Below, one piece after another: positions 11,901 through 24,037 of a stretch of 64,000 bases of DNA. The notes under the pieces are model-generated. The model worked only from the letters and a program-made list of their open reading frames with translations, ran no database searches and was not told the origin of the DNA. The stretch comes from Solea solea (Eukaryota > Chordata > Actinopteri > Pleuronectiformes > Soleidae): assembly GCF_958295425.1 (NCBI RefSeq), contig NC_081153.1, positions 4,778,028 to 4,842,027 on the forward strand, written 5' to 3'. Every line of letters begins with the position of its first letter. Position 1 is the first letter of the stretch. Position numbers and translations under genes: made by a program.

Positions 11901-14900
11901 TTAGATCTTAGGAAGTTGGCATCCGTGCTCATGGATGGCTGGATGGCTATAATCCGCTCTCAGAGTGTCTCGGCCAGTGGCAACTCTCCTGCTGGTACGG
12001 ATGATAATCTCACTTTTAATAATGTGTCTGTTTTTCCCCCCTGTGGCTTCCTTTGGCAACAGTTTCTAACTTTTTTTGAATATTTATCCGACAGATAAGA
12101 AAAAGAAGAAAGAGGAGACCAAGATGCCGGTGCGGGACGTGAAGGATGTGAAGGACCAGAAGAGTGTAGAGGAGGACAAGAAGAAGGAGAAACCTAAAGC
12201 CCACGCACCCAGTCACACAAAGATTCGCTCCATAGGTAAACCTACTGTTACACCCGGTGAAGTCGTTGGCTCTGAATGTCATATTGTGCGTTGATAATAA
12301 TTGGTTTTGTTTTGTGTCATGTGTAGGACTGGAGATCGACACACCAAACCCTGCCCCTGCTAAGAAGGTGCCTGTAGCGCCACCACTGGGTGACAAGTAC
12401 AACATCAAGCCTCCGCTCCTAAAGAGGCACAGGTACGGTTTTACACCATCAGTCGTGTTCCTTGTTTGTACTGTATATGGTACTGTATATTCATGCAGCT
12501 TGCTCATTACTGCCCCTAGGTGGCTGATGTCGGTAGTTTCATGTTTCCTTATATTTGTTATTGTCCATCAGCAGTGCTGGCCCAGCAGATAATCCACCGC
12601 TGGAGAAAAAATACAAACCACTCAACATGCCGTCAAACTCTGCCAAAGAAATTAAAGTCAAGATCATTCCAGCACAACGTGAGTTTCAAACGTGACATCA
12701 CATGTGAGCAATATCAAGGAGATGCTGGTGATGTGGTCATGTTAACTTTTGTCTTTTTGTGTTGCTTCTGCAGCAATGGAGGCCACTGGTTTCCTAGATG
12801 CACTGAACTCTGCCCCAGTTCCAGGGATTAAGATTAAGAAGAAGAAATCCAGCGCTGGTGCTCCAACAAGCACCAAGGCCGTGTCCCCCACATCCAACAA
12901 GGTACGGTTAACACTGGTGCGGATTGGCAAGACTAACAAGATCCACAACTGTCGATACCTTTTGCCTTTTTTGACATCAAACACAGTTTTAAAAATCATT
13001 CTCGTTCCTTTCTTGTCCTCAGGCGAATCCCTTTGAAGGCAAACCATCCGCATATTCTTCATCGACCTTGAAGCCGTCATCTCCAGACGCTGCCGCCTCC
13101 AGCACTCCCACTGACGAAAACCACGAGCCAGAGCAGCCCGGGACCCCAGTTCCCTCTGAGGACCCCGAGGCGTCTGACAACAGTAAGATCTACTTCTTGA
13201 CAGTTTGAAAAGTGCACCTCTTAATTTTATGTTTATCCCCCTGATCTAATTCTATTTTCATCATTTTTAACTGTGTGTAGGTGAGAAACCCAACGCTCTG
13301 GCAGAACCGCGTGGCGAAGAGGAAAGCTTGACCAAGAAGGGCAAGAAGAAGAAGACGGTTCACTGGGCCGAGGAGGAGCAGCTCAAACACTACTTCTACT
13401 TTGATCTGGATGAGACGGAGAGAGGTAAGGCTCGTGGTTAACGACCCACGTGTTTTTTAAGTTAAGAAAATATCAGTTATTAACGACGTCCCTTCACCGA
13501 ATTCACAGTTAACGTAAACAAGATCAAGGACTTTGGTGAGGCCGCGAAACGAGAGCTGATGATGGACAGGCAGACGTTTGAGATGTCCCGTCGGCTCTCC
13601 CACGACACCATGGAGGAGAGGGTTCCCTGGACGCCGCCTCGACCCCTGACGCTGCCCGGCAGCCTGGTCTCGCACGGCGCCAACAGCACAGAGAAGTTCA
13701 CACAGAGGGATCGCGAGATGGGCATCCTGCAGGAGATCTTCCTCAGCAAAGAGAGGTAGGAGATTCTGGGGGGAAAAAGAAGGTGTATCATTTGTAGTTT
13801 TTGTAAGTGTTAAAGGGAAAGTTCAGGGCTTTCACGTTATAATTATTGTTTCTCTCTTTTCTCCAGTGTGCCCGATGCGCCGCATGAACCAGACCCAGAG
13901 CCGTATGAGCCCATGCCTCCTCGTCTCATTCCTCTGGATGAGGTTAGTATTGCTCTCTCACACACACACACATTAGGATTGAGATACTAATCAGTGCTTA
14001 AAACAACCAGTATCAATACCAACATTGCCATCGTCTTTAACATTAACAGCATTATTTAACAGGACAATACAAGTATTTGAAGTTGAGAACAAAAAACAAT
14101 CAAATCTACTATTGTGATGACCATAACACACAAACGCTCACTCACTCATGACCTTCCATCTGTGGTGCCCGCAGGACTCGTCCATGCAGGATGACAGCTA
14201 TGCCGAGCCCATGGACACCACGCCGCAGCCGGGCTCCGCCTTGGCTCCAAACGAGAGCTCCAAGCTTCCGCCGGTCCTCGCTAACCTCATGGGGAACCTG
14301 AGCAACAGCTCGCGCAGCCCACAGTCCTCCAACAACGTCAGCACCCCCATACCTCCCTCTGTCAACGTACAGGAGCTGCTCTCATCCATCATGGTAAATA
14401 TCAAGTACTGGTCAGAGCCACATAGTCCACACGAGAAGCTGTGGACGACTGTGTTCCTGCTGTTGGATGTAAAATGTCTAATTATATTCTTTGTTTTCAC
14501 ATCAGGGTGCTTCTGGTAACCAGTCGACTGAAGACCTGATCAAGCAGCCTGACTTCTCGGACAAGATTAAACAGCTGCTCGGCTCCCTGCAGCAGACCCA
14601 GAACCAGAACCAGGGTGGACCTCCACCAGGTAAGCCAAAGTATTCTTCAGTGTAGTGCTACACTCCACGTTTGTCTGTCCTTATGTTTTTTTAACAACCT
14701 GTTTTTTTCCCCTCTTCTGTGCAGTCAACCCAGGTTTACTGGGTCACGGTCCAGGCATGAACAACATGAACAACATGAACAACATGAACATGCACATGCA
14801 GATGCCAATGAACGGCGGCTACCCGCCCAACAACCCGCCCGGCGGCCCCCGCTTCAACCACCCGCCGCCACCACACAACCACGGCCCGCCGTTCAACGCC

Positions 14901-15990
14901 GGCGGAGGCCCCCGCATGATGGGGCCACCTCCGGGCCAGGGCCGGGGAGACAACGGCAACTACTGGGGAGACGACTCCATGAGAGGAGGCCCCCACAGAG
15001 GGGGCCACTTCCACCGGGGAGGCCGTGGCAGAGGAGGAGAGCCTGGCTTCAGGGGGCGAGGACGGGGAGGACCCAGAGGAGGACACAACAACATGAACGG
15101 TACTCGGAACATTGGTCTTTGTCATCAGAACAAAGTGTTGATTAAAACTTGAGTCTATGATCTGTTTGTGCACTTTTTTAAATGTTATTTGTTGAAATCC
15201 TTATTCAGTAAATAGGGGTTAAGTGTTTAGAAACTAATTATGGACCGTAACTTAAACTCAGCAGTTTACACAAATAGTTTCTGACCAAGAATGATGACGA
15301 ATTTGGTACAATTTGCAAAAACAAGCATTAATTGGTCAACGATAACTGTTAAATTTTATTATAGTCACTTCTAGGCAAGGGGAAATTATGTCAAAACACA
15401 TGTATGTGCTTCACAGAAATAAAAGAAGCTAACAAATAGAGTTCATTTCCACGTGACAAAGATACAGTTTTGACTTAACTTATATACACACAGAAAAACT
15501 ACAAATTATGACTGGGAAACAAAAGGATTATTGTGAACTTATTTTGTTTGTTGGGGCAGATTTAATAGCCATTATTAGCTGGTTCCAGCAGGGGGCAGTG
15601 TTAGTTAGTTAATGCTATTTTACCTTTAGTCCAGGTTTAAAAGCTGTGTTGTGCTGTCACACTTCAAACATACATGCTTTGTAGACGCTACATAACAGTT
15701 AAAAATCAGCACTTTCAGGTCCATTCATTTGAAATAATGAACATATAAAGAGCTGTTTGTTGCTTGTTATTGTACTTAGTCGTGTTTATGTGTCGTGATT
15801 GTAACGCCGTCGTCTCCCTCTACCGTCAGACATGTCCAAGAGGCCCGTGTGCCGTCACTTCATGATGAAGGGAAGCTGCCGGTACGAGAACAACTGCGCC
15901 TTCTACCACCCCGGCGTGAACGGACCGCCGCTGCCACCGAACCACCCGGCCCACAACCAACACAACCAGCACCCACAGCACGGACACTAG
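8976..15990 (+). CDS. ppp1r10: PPP1R10 / PNUTS, nuclear PP1 regulatory subunit
   Basis: Scaffold that holds protein phosphatase 1 in the nucleus (with TOX4 and WDR82) and controls RNA polymerase II dephosphorylation and termination. Seventeen coding exons: 8976-9082, 9197-9283, 11544-11679, 11770-11821, 11905-11994, 12095-12235, 12327-12432, 12572-12678, 12774-12901, 13023-13182, 13281-13424, 13509-13755, 13867-13942, 14175-14393, 14506-14629, 14725-15099, 15830-15990. They sum to 819 residues in one frame. Domains: TFIIS N-terminal (LW) fold about 65-155; Lys-rich linker; PP1-docking RVxF-type motif KTVHW at 396-400 (TVTW in human), followed by [20 protein letters not shown]; Met/Asn, Pro and RGG-rich tail; CCCH zinc finger C774-C783-C789-H793. 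The acceptor-proximal ATG at 8976 matches the conserved [14 protein letters not shown] start. The mammalian HRPHEGPG repeat block is absent. Confidence 0.96.
9284..11543 (+). other. ppp1r10 intron 2 of the coding part, with retroelement debris
   Basis: A 2.26-kb intron. Apart from the LINE fragment listed separately it is AT-rich, with no recognisable gene. Confidence 0.6.
10795..10960 (-). mobile_element. Non-LTR retrotransposon reverse-transcriptase fragment
   Basis: Antisense to ppp1r10, in an intron. The reverse strand of about 10855-10948 translates without a stop as [20 protein letters not shown], then [12 protein letters not shown]. This is the C-terminal reverse-transcriptase/linker segment common in fish LINEs. 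Frame is lost on both sides, so it is a dead 5'-truncated copy; the exact clade is uncertain. Confidence 0.75.
15585..15599 (+). promoter_or_regulatory. CTCF-consensus site in the last ppp1r10 intron
   Basis: CCAGCAGGGGGCAGT matches the 15-bp vertebrate CTCF core (CCASYAGRGGGCRSY) at every position. Binding is inferred. Confidence 0.55.
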
Positions 15991-17160
15991 GTGGCGCTGC
16001 CGCCGTTTGGATCAAGTCTGCCAACTGCTGACCTCTTCGAGGAGCCGCTCTCTCTGATCAAAGACCACTGCAGGACGTCAAGTTCAGGACACAAGCGTGG
16101 ACGGCGTAGGGTGTGTGTGTGTGTGTGTGTGTGTGAGTGAAGTCCTGCAGAAGTCACTGTGGAGCTTATGCCTGTCAGGTGATCACTAATGGAACTGCGT
16201 TTTTCCTTTTTTTTCTTTTTTAAATTATTATTGATCATTTCTAACAGAGACTGTAAACTAAGCCTCCACACTGACCCACGCCTGTGGCTCGCTGCCTGTG
16301 TGCTCAGTCACTTTCCAAACCACTAAGTCGGTTGACCAAAATGGAAGTCTCCTTCTCAGCAGAAAGCTAATTTCCCCCCCCATGTGAATACATTTCTTTT
16401 GGCGTTGTGGCTTTTGTACTGTGTACCTACAACGTGATGTTGCTTTCATCTGCCCCTCTTTTCTTTTTTGTTTTTTTGGATTGGCCAGGTTTGAGTCAGA
16501 AGAAGAAGAAGAGTCATAAATGTTCTCCATTTTTTACACAAAAAAAGCACTTTATGAAGACAAAGGCCAATAGAGTTATGATTTATTAATATAAGAGACT
16601 GAAAAAGAACTACCTGGTATCAAACAGCTTTATTCCCCTCCTGAAAAAGTTAAAATGATGAGCTGATGATAAAAATGGTCCTGCGTATTTTTCTTTTTTG
16701 TTTCTTCCTTTTTTCCTCAAAGCAGCTGTTGTTGGTTGTGAAGAGAAGCAACAGTGATGTGCGTGTTGTGTGTACGCTTCCCCCACGCGTGCGCTCTGAC
16801 TCGGTGACTTAGCTGTGTGTCTGTGTCTCTGTGTGTGTGTGTGTGTGTGGTGCAACAATCATGCTCCATCACACACTGGTCCTGTCAGAAGAGTTCCCAC
16901 AGCTGCTGCCTGTATCTTCTGCGCTCCCTCCTGAACCCACGCAGGGGGTTTACTGTCAGTGTTACGAGTGGAATGAGGGAGGTCAGCCAATTTTGAATGT
17001 TTTCTGTGAAAACAATGACCGTTGTGTCTCTTGTGGGACTGTAAGAATGTCAATTTTTTTTTTTGCTCTCTTTCACCTCCTGTATTTTTTAAAATCATAT
17101 TTTCAGTTGAATTTTTTTGTACACAGTGTATTAAATAAATGCCCAAATACAAATGATGGT
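15991..17160 (+). other. ppp1r10 3'UTR with polyA signal
   Basis: About 1.15 kb after the stop codon, T-rich with (TG)n tracts near 16110-16137 and 16830-16850. The best signal is AATAAA at 17134-17139. Confidence 0.6.
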
Positions 17161-17339
17161 GTGTGTTATGTGATTTTAAGATAATTACAATGAAATCAAG
17201 TACACAAACTTTGAATCCAGGTGGACAAATGCAGGATTTATGGTCTGTGTTTGTATCATTTTCACACATTCTACAGTGCATGTTTATACAGCACATTTTC
17301 TGTGTCTTGTTCAGGGACATATTTACATGTAGACTCGAC

Positions 17340-17815
17340 CAGTGTTTCTCAATCCTGGTCCTGGGGACCCACTGTCCTGCATGTTTCACCTGCTCCAAAA
17401 CACCTGATTTAAATGGTCAGCTCATCATGGAGCTCTGAAGAAGCCTGATAACGACCTATTTATTTTATATAACTCTTTGCCTTGATGAAAGATAAGGAAC
17501 GTCACATTAAGTGTCTTTATTCACTTTCTAAAGATGTAGAGCAAAAATGGTGTTTCACAGTTTTAAACTACGCACAACCTCTATTAATGAAAATACAAGA
17601 ACAAATACAATCACTTCCAAATCTCAATCCTGGTCCTGGGAACTCACTGCCGCGCCCCACACACCTGGTTCATATAAATGGCTCGTCATCAGGCTTCTGC
17701 ACTGTTTGCTGATGAGCTGGACATTTGAATCAGGCATGTTAGAGTAAGGGAAACGACTAAAACATGCAGGTTTTGGGTCACGCAGGATCTCCAGGACCAG
17801 GTCTGAGAAACACTG
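17340..17815. mobile_element. Compound hAT-like inverted-repeat element (CAGTGTTTCTC family)
   Basis: Begins CAGTGTTTCTCAATCCTGGT and ends with the inverted form ...GAGAAACACTG. A second internal start (TCTCAATCCTGGTCC) near 17620 suggests two nested or adjacent copies. Flanking octamers (gactcgac / gtctagag) match at 5 of 8; the right one fits the hAT target preference nTCTAGAn. No coding capacity. Confidence 0.7.
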
Positions 17816-18540
17816 GTCTAGAGGAGCAGGGGATTAAACCTCCGAACTTTCCAGTGGGCAAAACCACCCACTGTTGCCCGTCAGGACCACGACAGATTGA
17901 TTTTGGCTGTATCTGTTTGTTAAATCCTTTTATTCATGTAAATCATGATGGAACAAAAACGTCTTATTGTATGTTTGTGTGTTAAAGCATAAACTTAGTC
18001 TTGGAGGGGGGTCTTTGTGTTGAAATTTGGAGATTTGTGGCATCAAATCAGCTGAATACTGATTAAGAGTATTAAGATCAAATGGTTTTATCCTGTTGTT
18101 TCCTATTCCGAGTGATTAAAAAACACAATATAAATAAATAATAATAATAAATAAAGCTTGACATGGCTCTCCTGAGGGTAAGTGATGTGCTGCGTGTGTG
18201 TGTTACTTGTTTATTCTGCTGTAAATACAATATATTATTGTTTCTGGCTGTTGTCCACTTGTTTTGCTGCATAGGTTTATGTTTTTGGCTCACAAACTTA
18301 AAAAAAAGAACTACACTCAAATAAATAAATAAAATAAAATCATGTGTATTATTGTGTTACCAGCTGAAGTAGTGAGTACTATTTATTTTCCTTTTTTTTA
18401 GTGAAAATTGAAATTTACAAAGAAATAAAGTAGAAAATAACGTGGAAATTCAAAAACAAATATAAAAATAATTATAGCATTTTAATTTCTACGTATTCAT
18501 TCATTTGTTTATTTAATGGGTTTATTAATTATGAAGGCAA

Positions 18541-18640
18541 CTATCTGGTGGCACAATCACAGCAAGACGGTCAACAGTTTGAATCCCGTGGGGTTTTTCC
18601 CCAGCTTCATCCCAAACATCCCACAACATGCAGAGGTTAA
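18541..18640 (+). mobile_element. V-SINE/Mermaid-like head fragment (tRNA-derived)
   Basis: GGTGGCACA ... CAGCAAGACGGTC ... GTTTGAATCCC resembles the tRNA-derived box A/box B head of fish Mermaid SINEs. The core and tail are degraded. Confidence 0.5.
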
Positions 18641-19635
18641 AGGGCGACTTCACCCTAAAAATATACAGTTTATTTTTATTTTACTATTTTATCCAGAGAT
18701 AAATGTGTTATAAATAAAAAGTTAACGTCTAAATGACTGAACATAGAAGCCCATCACTGCTCTTCACTGTGTTTCTGACAATTATAACAAGTTTTAAGAA
18801 TAAAAGATCTGAAACAATTAAAATAAAATACATTTCAAAGAACAGGTCAAACTGAATCCAACTCTGTATTAGAATGAATGAATGATTGTGAATCAAACAA
18901 ACAGCAGCGTCATAATTGTTTTAAGTTTAATGTTAATTTGACCTCCTTATAACCCTTATAAGGACAATAAAATTGGTAGAAAATGAATGAGTGAGGTTTA
19001 TGATTTTGTTTAGTGGTTTTGCAGTGAATGTTCACTCAGTCATGGAAGGACAAAAGAGCTGGAAAGTGTGAATGGAAGGCAGTGAAAGCTGAAAGTTGAG
19101 TTCAGTCCCTGTAATATAAACACGTGGTGTTAGTATTTCTCAGCTTTATCTGGAGGTGGGTTCATGTGTTCATGAGCCACTGCATTGTGCTTCAGACCAG
19201 GTAGTTGCATCCTATTTAGTGTGTGTGTGTTTGTGTGTCGAGACCAGCAGTAGTGAGAGTGAGATCCGTGTTGTCAGGGCGGGGCTGAGTGCAGCTGGTG
19301 AATGTGAAGTGTGAATAGGAGTGGCCTTTAACTCTGCCCTGCAGTTTAAATATTGACCATGGTGCTGTGACAACACGGTGACGGAGAGAGGGAGCCACAC
19401 AGTGCTGGGGTTTAAGGACACCTCAGCATTACAACTGCTCCCACATCCTGGTTCCAAGGCACACGTAACATTAAACATCGACTGTGTCCATTTGCTGTGT
19501 GTACAGAAAATTACATGAGCAAACATGAGTTCATATAACAGCCGGAAGCAGGAATTAAATAATTAGTCTATACAAAGCATAAGAAACAGGACTTTAATAA
19601 ATTGAGTATAATCACGGGAAAAGGAGGATTGAGTG

Positions 19636-19725
19636 TTTGGTCCTTAGATGTTTCACCTGATTCCAATGAACTGATCCAAGAATCAGGTGTGTTGTTGGAG
19701 CAGGTGAGACATCTACAGCAGGACT
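19636..19725. mobile_element. Truncated copy of the CAGTGTTTCTC-family element
   Basis: Contains the inner modules of the family (GATGTTTCACCTG ... AATCAGGTGTGTTG ... GAGCAGGTGAGACATC) without intact ends. Confidence 0.5.
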
Positions 19726-20325
19726 ATTCAACTACAAACTCAGTTGGGCCGCACTTTTCAAACCAAGAAAAAAGTACTTCATACCTGTCCTTTGTATGCC
19801 TCAAAGTGCATAAAGCAAGTGCGCAGTATAAGCTGTAACTATTTTAAATAAAAAAATAAGCGCATTTGCATGAATTCAAAAAGGTGCATAATGTCAGCAT
19901 GTTTCTTTTTGAATTAAGGTCAACACAATCATGTCTTATAGACGACCCACACACTTCTCACAGAGCCTTTATCTGAATACAAACACTAGGAAACAGAAAA
20001 CTATCAATGCTATCAAACCTGTCAGACTACTGTGTTTCTGGTGGAACCACAGGCTGGATCTAAACCATGAGGAAACACTTTAATTATAAATGAGTCTTAT
20101 CCATTAAACATCTATAAATATAGCTCTCTGGCACCTTTACTATAAATTACCAAGCTATTAATCCCAGGTAACTATATTTGGTACCCAGAATGCTCTGGGA
20201 AGGTTCCCCTGTAGTTGACACGGGAAGTTTTCTTAACGTTTGTTTATGGTGTGGTCGTAACTAACCTTAGAACCTTAAGGGAACATTCTTTAAATGTTGT
20301 GTGTTGGTAGGGATGTAGCATGTAT

Positions 20326-20406
20326 ATATATGTGTATATATATATACATATATATATATATGTATATGTATATGTATATATATATGTGTGTGTATATATA
20401 TATATA

Positions 20407-20437
<31 letters not shown>

Positions 20438-20440
20438 GTT
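20326..20440. repeat. (TA/TG)n microsatellite
   Basis: Alternating TATA/TGTA runs; translations across it are meaningless. Confidence 0.9.
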
Positions 20441-20799
20441 TGTAATTACACAGTGGTAGTAGAGGAGTGTTTTTTTTCCATGATCTATGTTCATTGACCT
20501 TATGGGAACTAATATGAGAACAGAATTAGAGACTGGCAGTCAGCCAGCAAACAAACTACACTAAGCCCATATTAGCTCTCACACTCTTCACTTCCTGTTA
20601 GGCGTGTAAGTGAAGGTAATGAGCAGTCAGTGTTCCACTACACTGCACCTGCTTACTTACTTACTGCCCACAACTGTCCCTCATGGACGACGTCAACAAC
20701 CACAGGAGGTGACATCGTCATTCTCTCCAAGCTGGTTAACAAGCTTAAAGGGACAGTTCAGGGTTCTTTAAATCACACACCGGCAACATGAGGCCCTGG

Positions 20800-21895
20800 G
20801 GACAAGTGAATGATAAGGACATGATGTAGACAGATGAATGATGAGGACAGACAGGTGAATGATAAGGACATGATGTAGATTGATGAATGATCAGGACAGA
20901 CAGGTGAATGATAAGGACATGATGTGGACAGGTGGATGATGAGGACAGACAGGTGAATGATAAGGACATGATGTGGACAGATGAATGATGAGGACAGACA
21001 GGTGAATGATAAGGACATGATGTGGACAGATGAATGATGAGGACAGACAGGTGAATGATAAGGACATGATGTGGACAGGTGGATGATGAGGACAGACAGG
21101 TGAATGATAAGGACATGATGTGGACAGGTGAATGATGAGGACAGACAGGTGAATGATAAGGACATGATGTGGACAGGTGAATGATGAGGACATGATGTAG
21201 ACAGGTGAATGATGAGGACAGACAGGTGAATGATGAGGACAAACAGGTGAATGATGAGGACAGGTGAATGTTGAGGACAAACAGGTGAATGATGAGGACA
21301 TGGTGCAGACAGTTGAATGATGAGGACAGACAGGTGAATGATGAGGACATGGTGCAGACAGGTGAATGATGAGGACATGGTGCAGACAGTTGAATGATGA
21401 GGACAGACAGGTGAATGATGAGGATAGACAGGTGAATGATGAGGACATGTTGTGGACAGGTGAATGATGAGGACATGATGTGGACAGACAGGTGAATGAT
21501 GAGGGCAGGTGAATGCTGAGGACAGACAGGTTAATGATGAGGACATGATGTAGACAGGTGAATGATGAGGACATGGTGCAGACAGTTGAATAATGAGGAC
21601 AGACAGGTGAATGATGAGGACATGCTGCAGACAGTTGAATGATGAGGACAGACAGGTGAATGATGAGGATAGACAGGTGAATGATGAGGCCAGACATGTG
21701 AATGATGAGGACATGGTGTGGACAGGTGAATGATGAAGACATGATGTGGACAGACAGGTGAATGATGAGGACGGACAGGTGAATGATGAGGGCAGGTGAA
21801 TGCTGAGGACAGACAGGTGAATGATGAGGGCAGGTGAATGTTGAGGACAGACAGGTGAATGATGAGAACAGGTGAATAATGAGGACAGGTGAATT
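20800..21895. repeat. Minisatellite, GGACAGACAGGTGAATGATGA-type units with 49-bp higher-order period
   Basis: About 1.1 kb built from modules GGACAGACAG, GTGAATGATGA and GGACATGATGTG. In the left part the junction CAGGTGAATGATAAG recurs at 20901, 20950, 20999 and 21048, exactly 49 bp apart. The right part is a looser mix of short and long units. All three minus-strand frames stay open for long stretches (243-352 codons) because the units contain almost no stop triplets on that strand. These are repeat artefacts, not a gene. Confidence 0.92.
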
Positions 21896-22350
21896 GGCGT
21901 TAATCAAGGTCCCTGAGCGAGTGAGAAAGTTAAAACACTTGTGACCCATGTTGACTGATACATTATATTTAATTTTGTCAGCACTTAAATATGTAAAGGT
22001 TTGCCTTTAACTAACAATAATACATGTGAGATTTGTGTTCCCTTGTCCTTTTTGCACAACAAAAAGAAATAACCCTAACCTTGTTAAATAAGTAACTTCT
22101 ACTCTGAGTACATTTTAAAGAAGCTCCTTTTTTTTTGCTTTAACTTGAGTACATTTTTAGACCAGTACTTTTACTTGAGTAGAATATTTCAATTACTCCT
22201 TCATTTATTTTATAACGTTGACATGTTTTACTGAAGACAGGTGGCCCCCACACACACACAGTCATTCAGGTTGTACTGAACTTGTGTTGAGTTAAGGGAG
22301 AGTCTGCTGTGGACAGTTGGGAAGTGAAGCTGCTTCACGCTGCAGGACGT

Positions 22351-22390
<40 letters not shown>
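22351..22390 (+). repeat. (GCA)n trinucleotide tract
   Basis: Thirteen uninterrupted GCA triplets in spacer DNA. No surrounding exon was recognised. Confidence 0.9.
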
Positions 22391-22391
<1 letters not shown>

Positions 22392-23820
22392 GAATGAACT
22401 GATTCAGTCAGTGAAAGGCAGATTGGTTGCCAGGAGGCGCAGAGCAGAGCAGAGAGATCCGGAAACAAAGCTGCCATTGATGAACTGAGCTTGCTGATGC
22501 ACGACCCCAGGAGACTGTTGCCTGCAGATAAAAAACAGAATCCAGTTTGAATGTCTCAGTTATAAAATACTCTCCACTCCTAAACTCCACACCACTGCTG
22601 ATGAGTTAATGCCACGAAACAAAAACCATAAAACCTGTAAGTTATGCCTATGAGCTAATTATAACAATTAATAAACAATAAATCCCAAACTAAAATCACT
22701 TTGTTAAACCCACCAAAGATAAGCGACTGAAAAAATGCTCTATTTTCTATCCCATGTATTTTTCTTTTATTTATCACAATTATTCATTTTTTTCTTCTTT
22801 TTGTTGTTGTTTTGTACTCTTTTATATGTCATTATCACGACTCTTCATGTCTTGTTAGTACACAGTTGCCCCTGTGTGTGTCTGTATGTGTGCACTAAAT
22901 AAAAATACAATTAAAAAATAAAATAATTCTCTTAATTCTAACTTTAAAGATGAAATAGTTCACGTAAAAGCTAACTTTCTAACTTTAAGAATGCAGCATT
23001 TCATCATAAGGGAATTCAGTCCAGTATTTTATTGTTGTGTTTGATCACTCATTCATTCTGTGTTGACTTTGTAGGAAAGGTGACGATCACTCGCGCATGT
23101 TTGTCGTCCTGCGTGAACGAGCCAATCGCGTTGAGACGAATCATCATCCAGCCTCTGATCACGTTTCCTTGCTTTAATGCTGACTCGTCCTTGGATCTGT
23201 CCCACACAGACTAGTGCAAAATATGAAGATGAATTTATCAAATAAGATTGAAATGATGAAATAATGAAGTTTCTTGAATAATAACTGAAACCAGTTACTC
23301 ACACGTTAACACAGACCCAGAAACAGCTTTCTTTCTACAGAACCCTTGACTTTAGAATTAAGAAGAATTGTCCCATACATTAAAAATGTAACAGATATCA
23401 CGCATCGTTTTTAAAGTACTTGAATTTATTTGCATGTGTCTTTTATTTCTAGATCTTATTTAATTAATCTATTCTATTCCTTAATAGAGGACAGGTGGTG
23501 ACAGAGTAAGAAACAGCGTTCTTTCATCAGAACCATTACCTTTATACAGTAATTGTATTCATTAATCTTCTCATCTTTTAAAGTACTGCATTTACTGGTA
23601 GCGGCATCTTGAATAATTCTATTCTCTTTTATAATCGAAGTAATCGAAGACACTATAAACAGAATTAGTGAAAGATGAAGAGAGTTTTTAACAGTTATTC
23701 TTTATCATAACATAATGTATTGATAGTCATGATCCCACACCTGGGTGTTTTTACATGGTTTCAAGCTTCAAACATTCCTGCACAGAGGAGGGGGAGAGAG
23801 AGAGAGAGCGAGTGAGCATA

Positions 23821-23923
23821 GGAGGATGTGAAAAGTAGGCGTGTCTTCACTGAGCAGGTACTTAAATATGGGACAGGTGAGAGCACAGGTACAGGGATCC
23901 TTCGAAGTCCTCACCTGGAACGG
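23821..23923 (+). promoter_or_regulatory. agr copy 1 core promoter and non-coding first exon
   Basis: GGCGTGTCT, then a TATA-like ACTTAAATA at about 23860, then GGGACAGGTGAGAGCACAGG, all repeated at 27721-27790. A donor (CGG|GTAAGC) ends the untranslated exon at 23923. Several CAGGTG/CACCTG E-boxes lie here. Confidence 0.65.
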
Positions 23924-24037
23924 GTAAGCTCCACAGTCTGCACTCACTCGCTCACTTGCTGCTCTGTACTCGACTCATGACATTCTTTTGTTCTCAACAT
24001 TATCTGATTTCTGCTTTTTTCCCCTCAGCATTTGAAG

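Larger units (their letters stand above)
17824..20324. other. Intergenic spacer, no gene recognised
   Basis: AT-rich sequence with TAAA runs, a V-SINE fragment and one truncated hAT-like element (listed separately). No exon-like stretch with conserved protein was seen. Confidence 0.6.

Noticed and set aside
12016..12507. 163-codon minus-strand open frame across ppp1r10 exons
   Set aside because: It spans introns and exons of the opposite strand and matches no family I know.
14615..15173. Alternative-frame open stretches over the Gly/Pro/Asn-rich ppp1r10 exon
   Set aside because: Shadow frames of a GC-rich low-complexity exon; the PNUTS frame is supported by both splice junctions.
20745..21949. 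Three overlapping minus-strand open frames of 243-352 codons rich in Ser, His and Cys
   Set aside because: They are translations of a minisatellite in every frame; no start context, introns or domain.
22351..22390. CAG tract as a polyglutamine exon
   Set aside because: No flanking splice sites with continuous frame and no neighbouring coding similarity.
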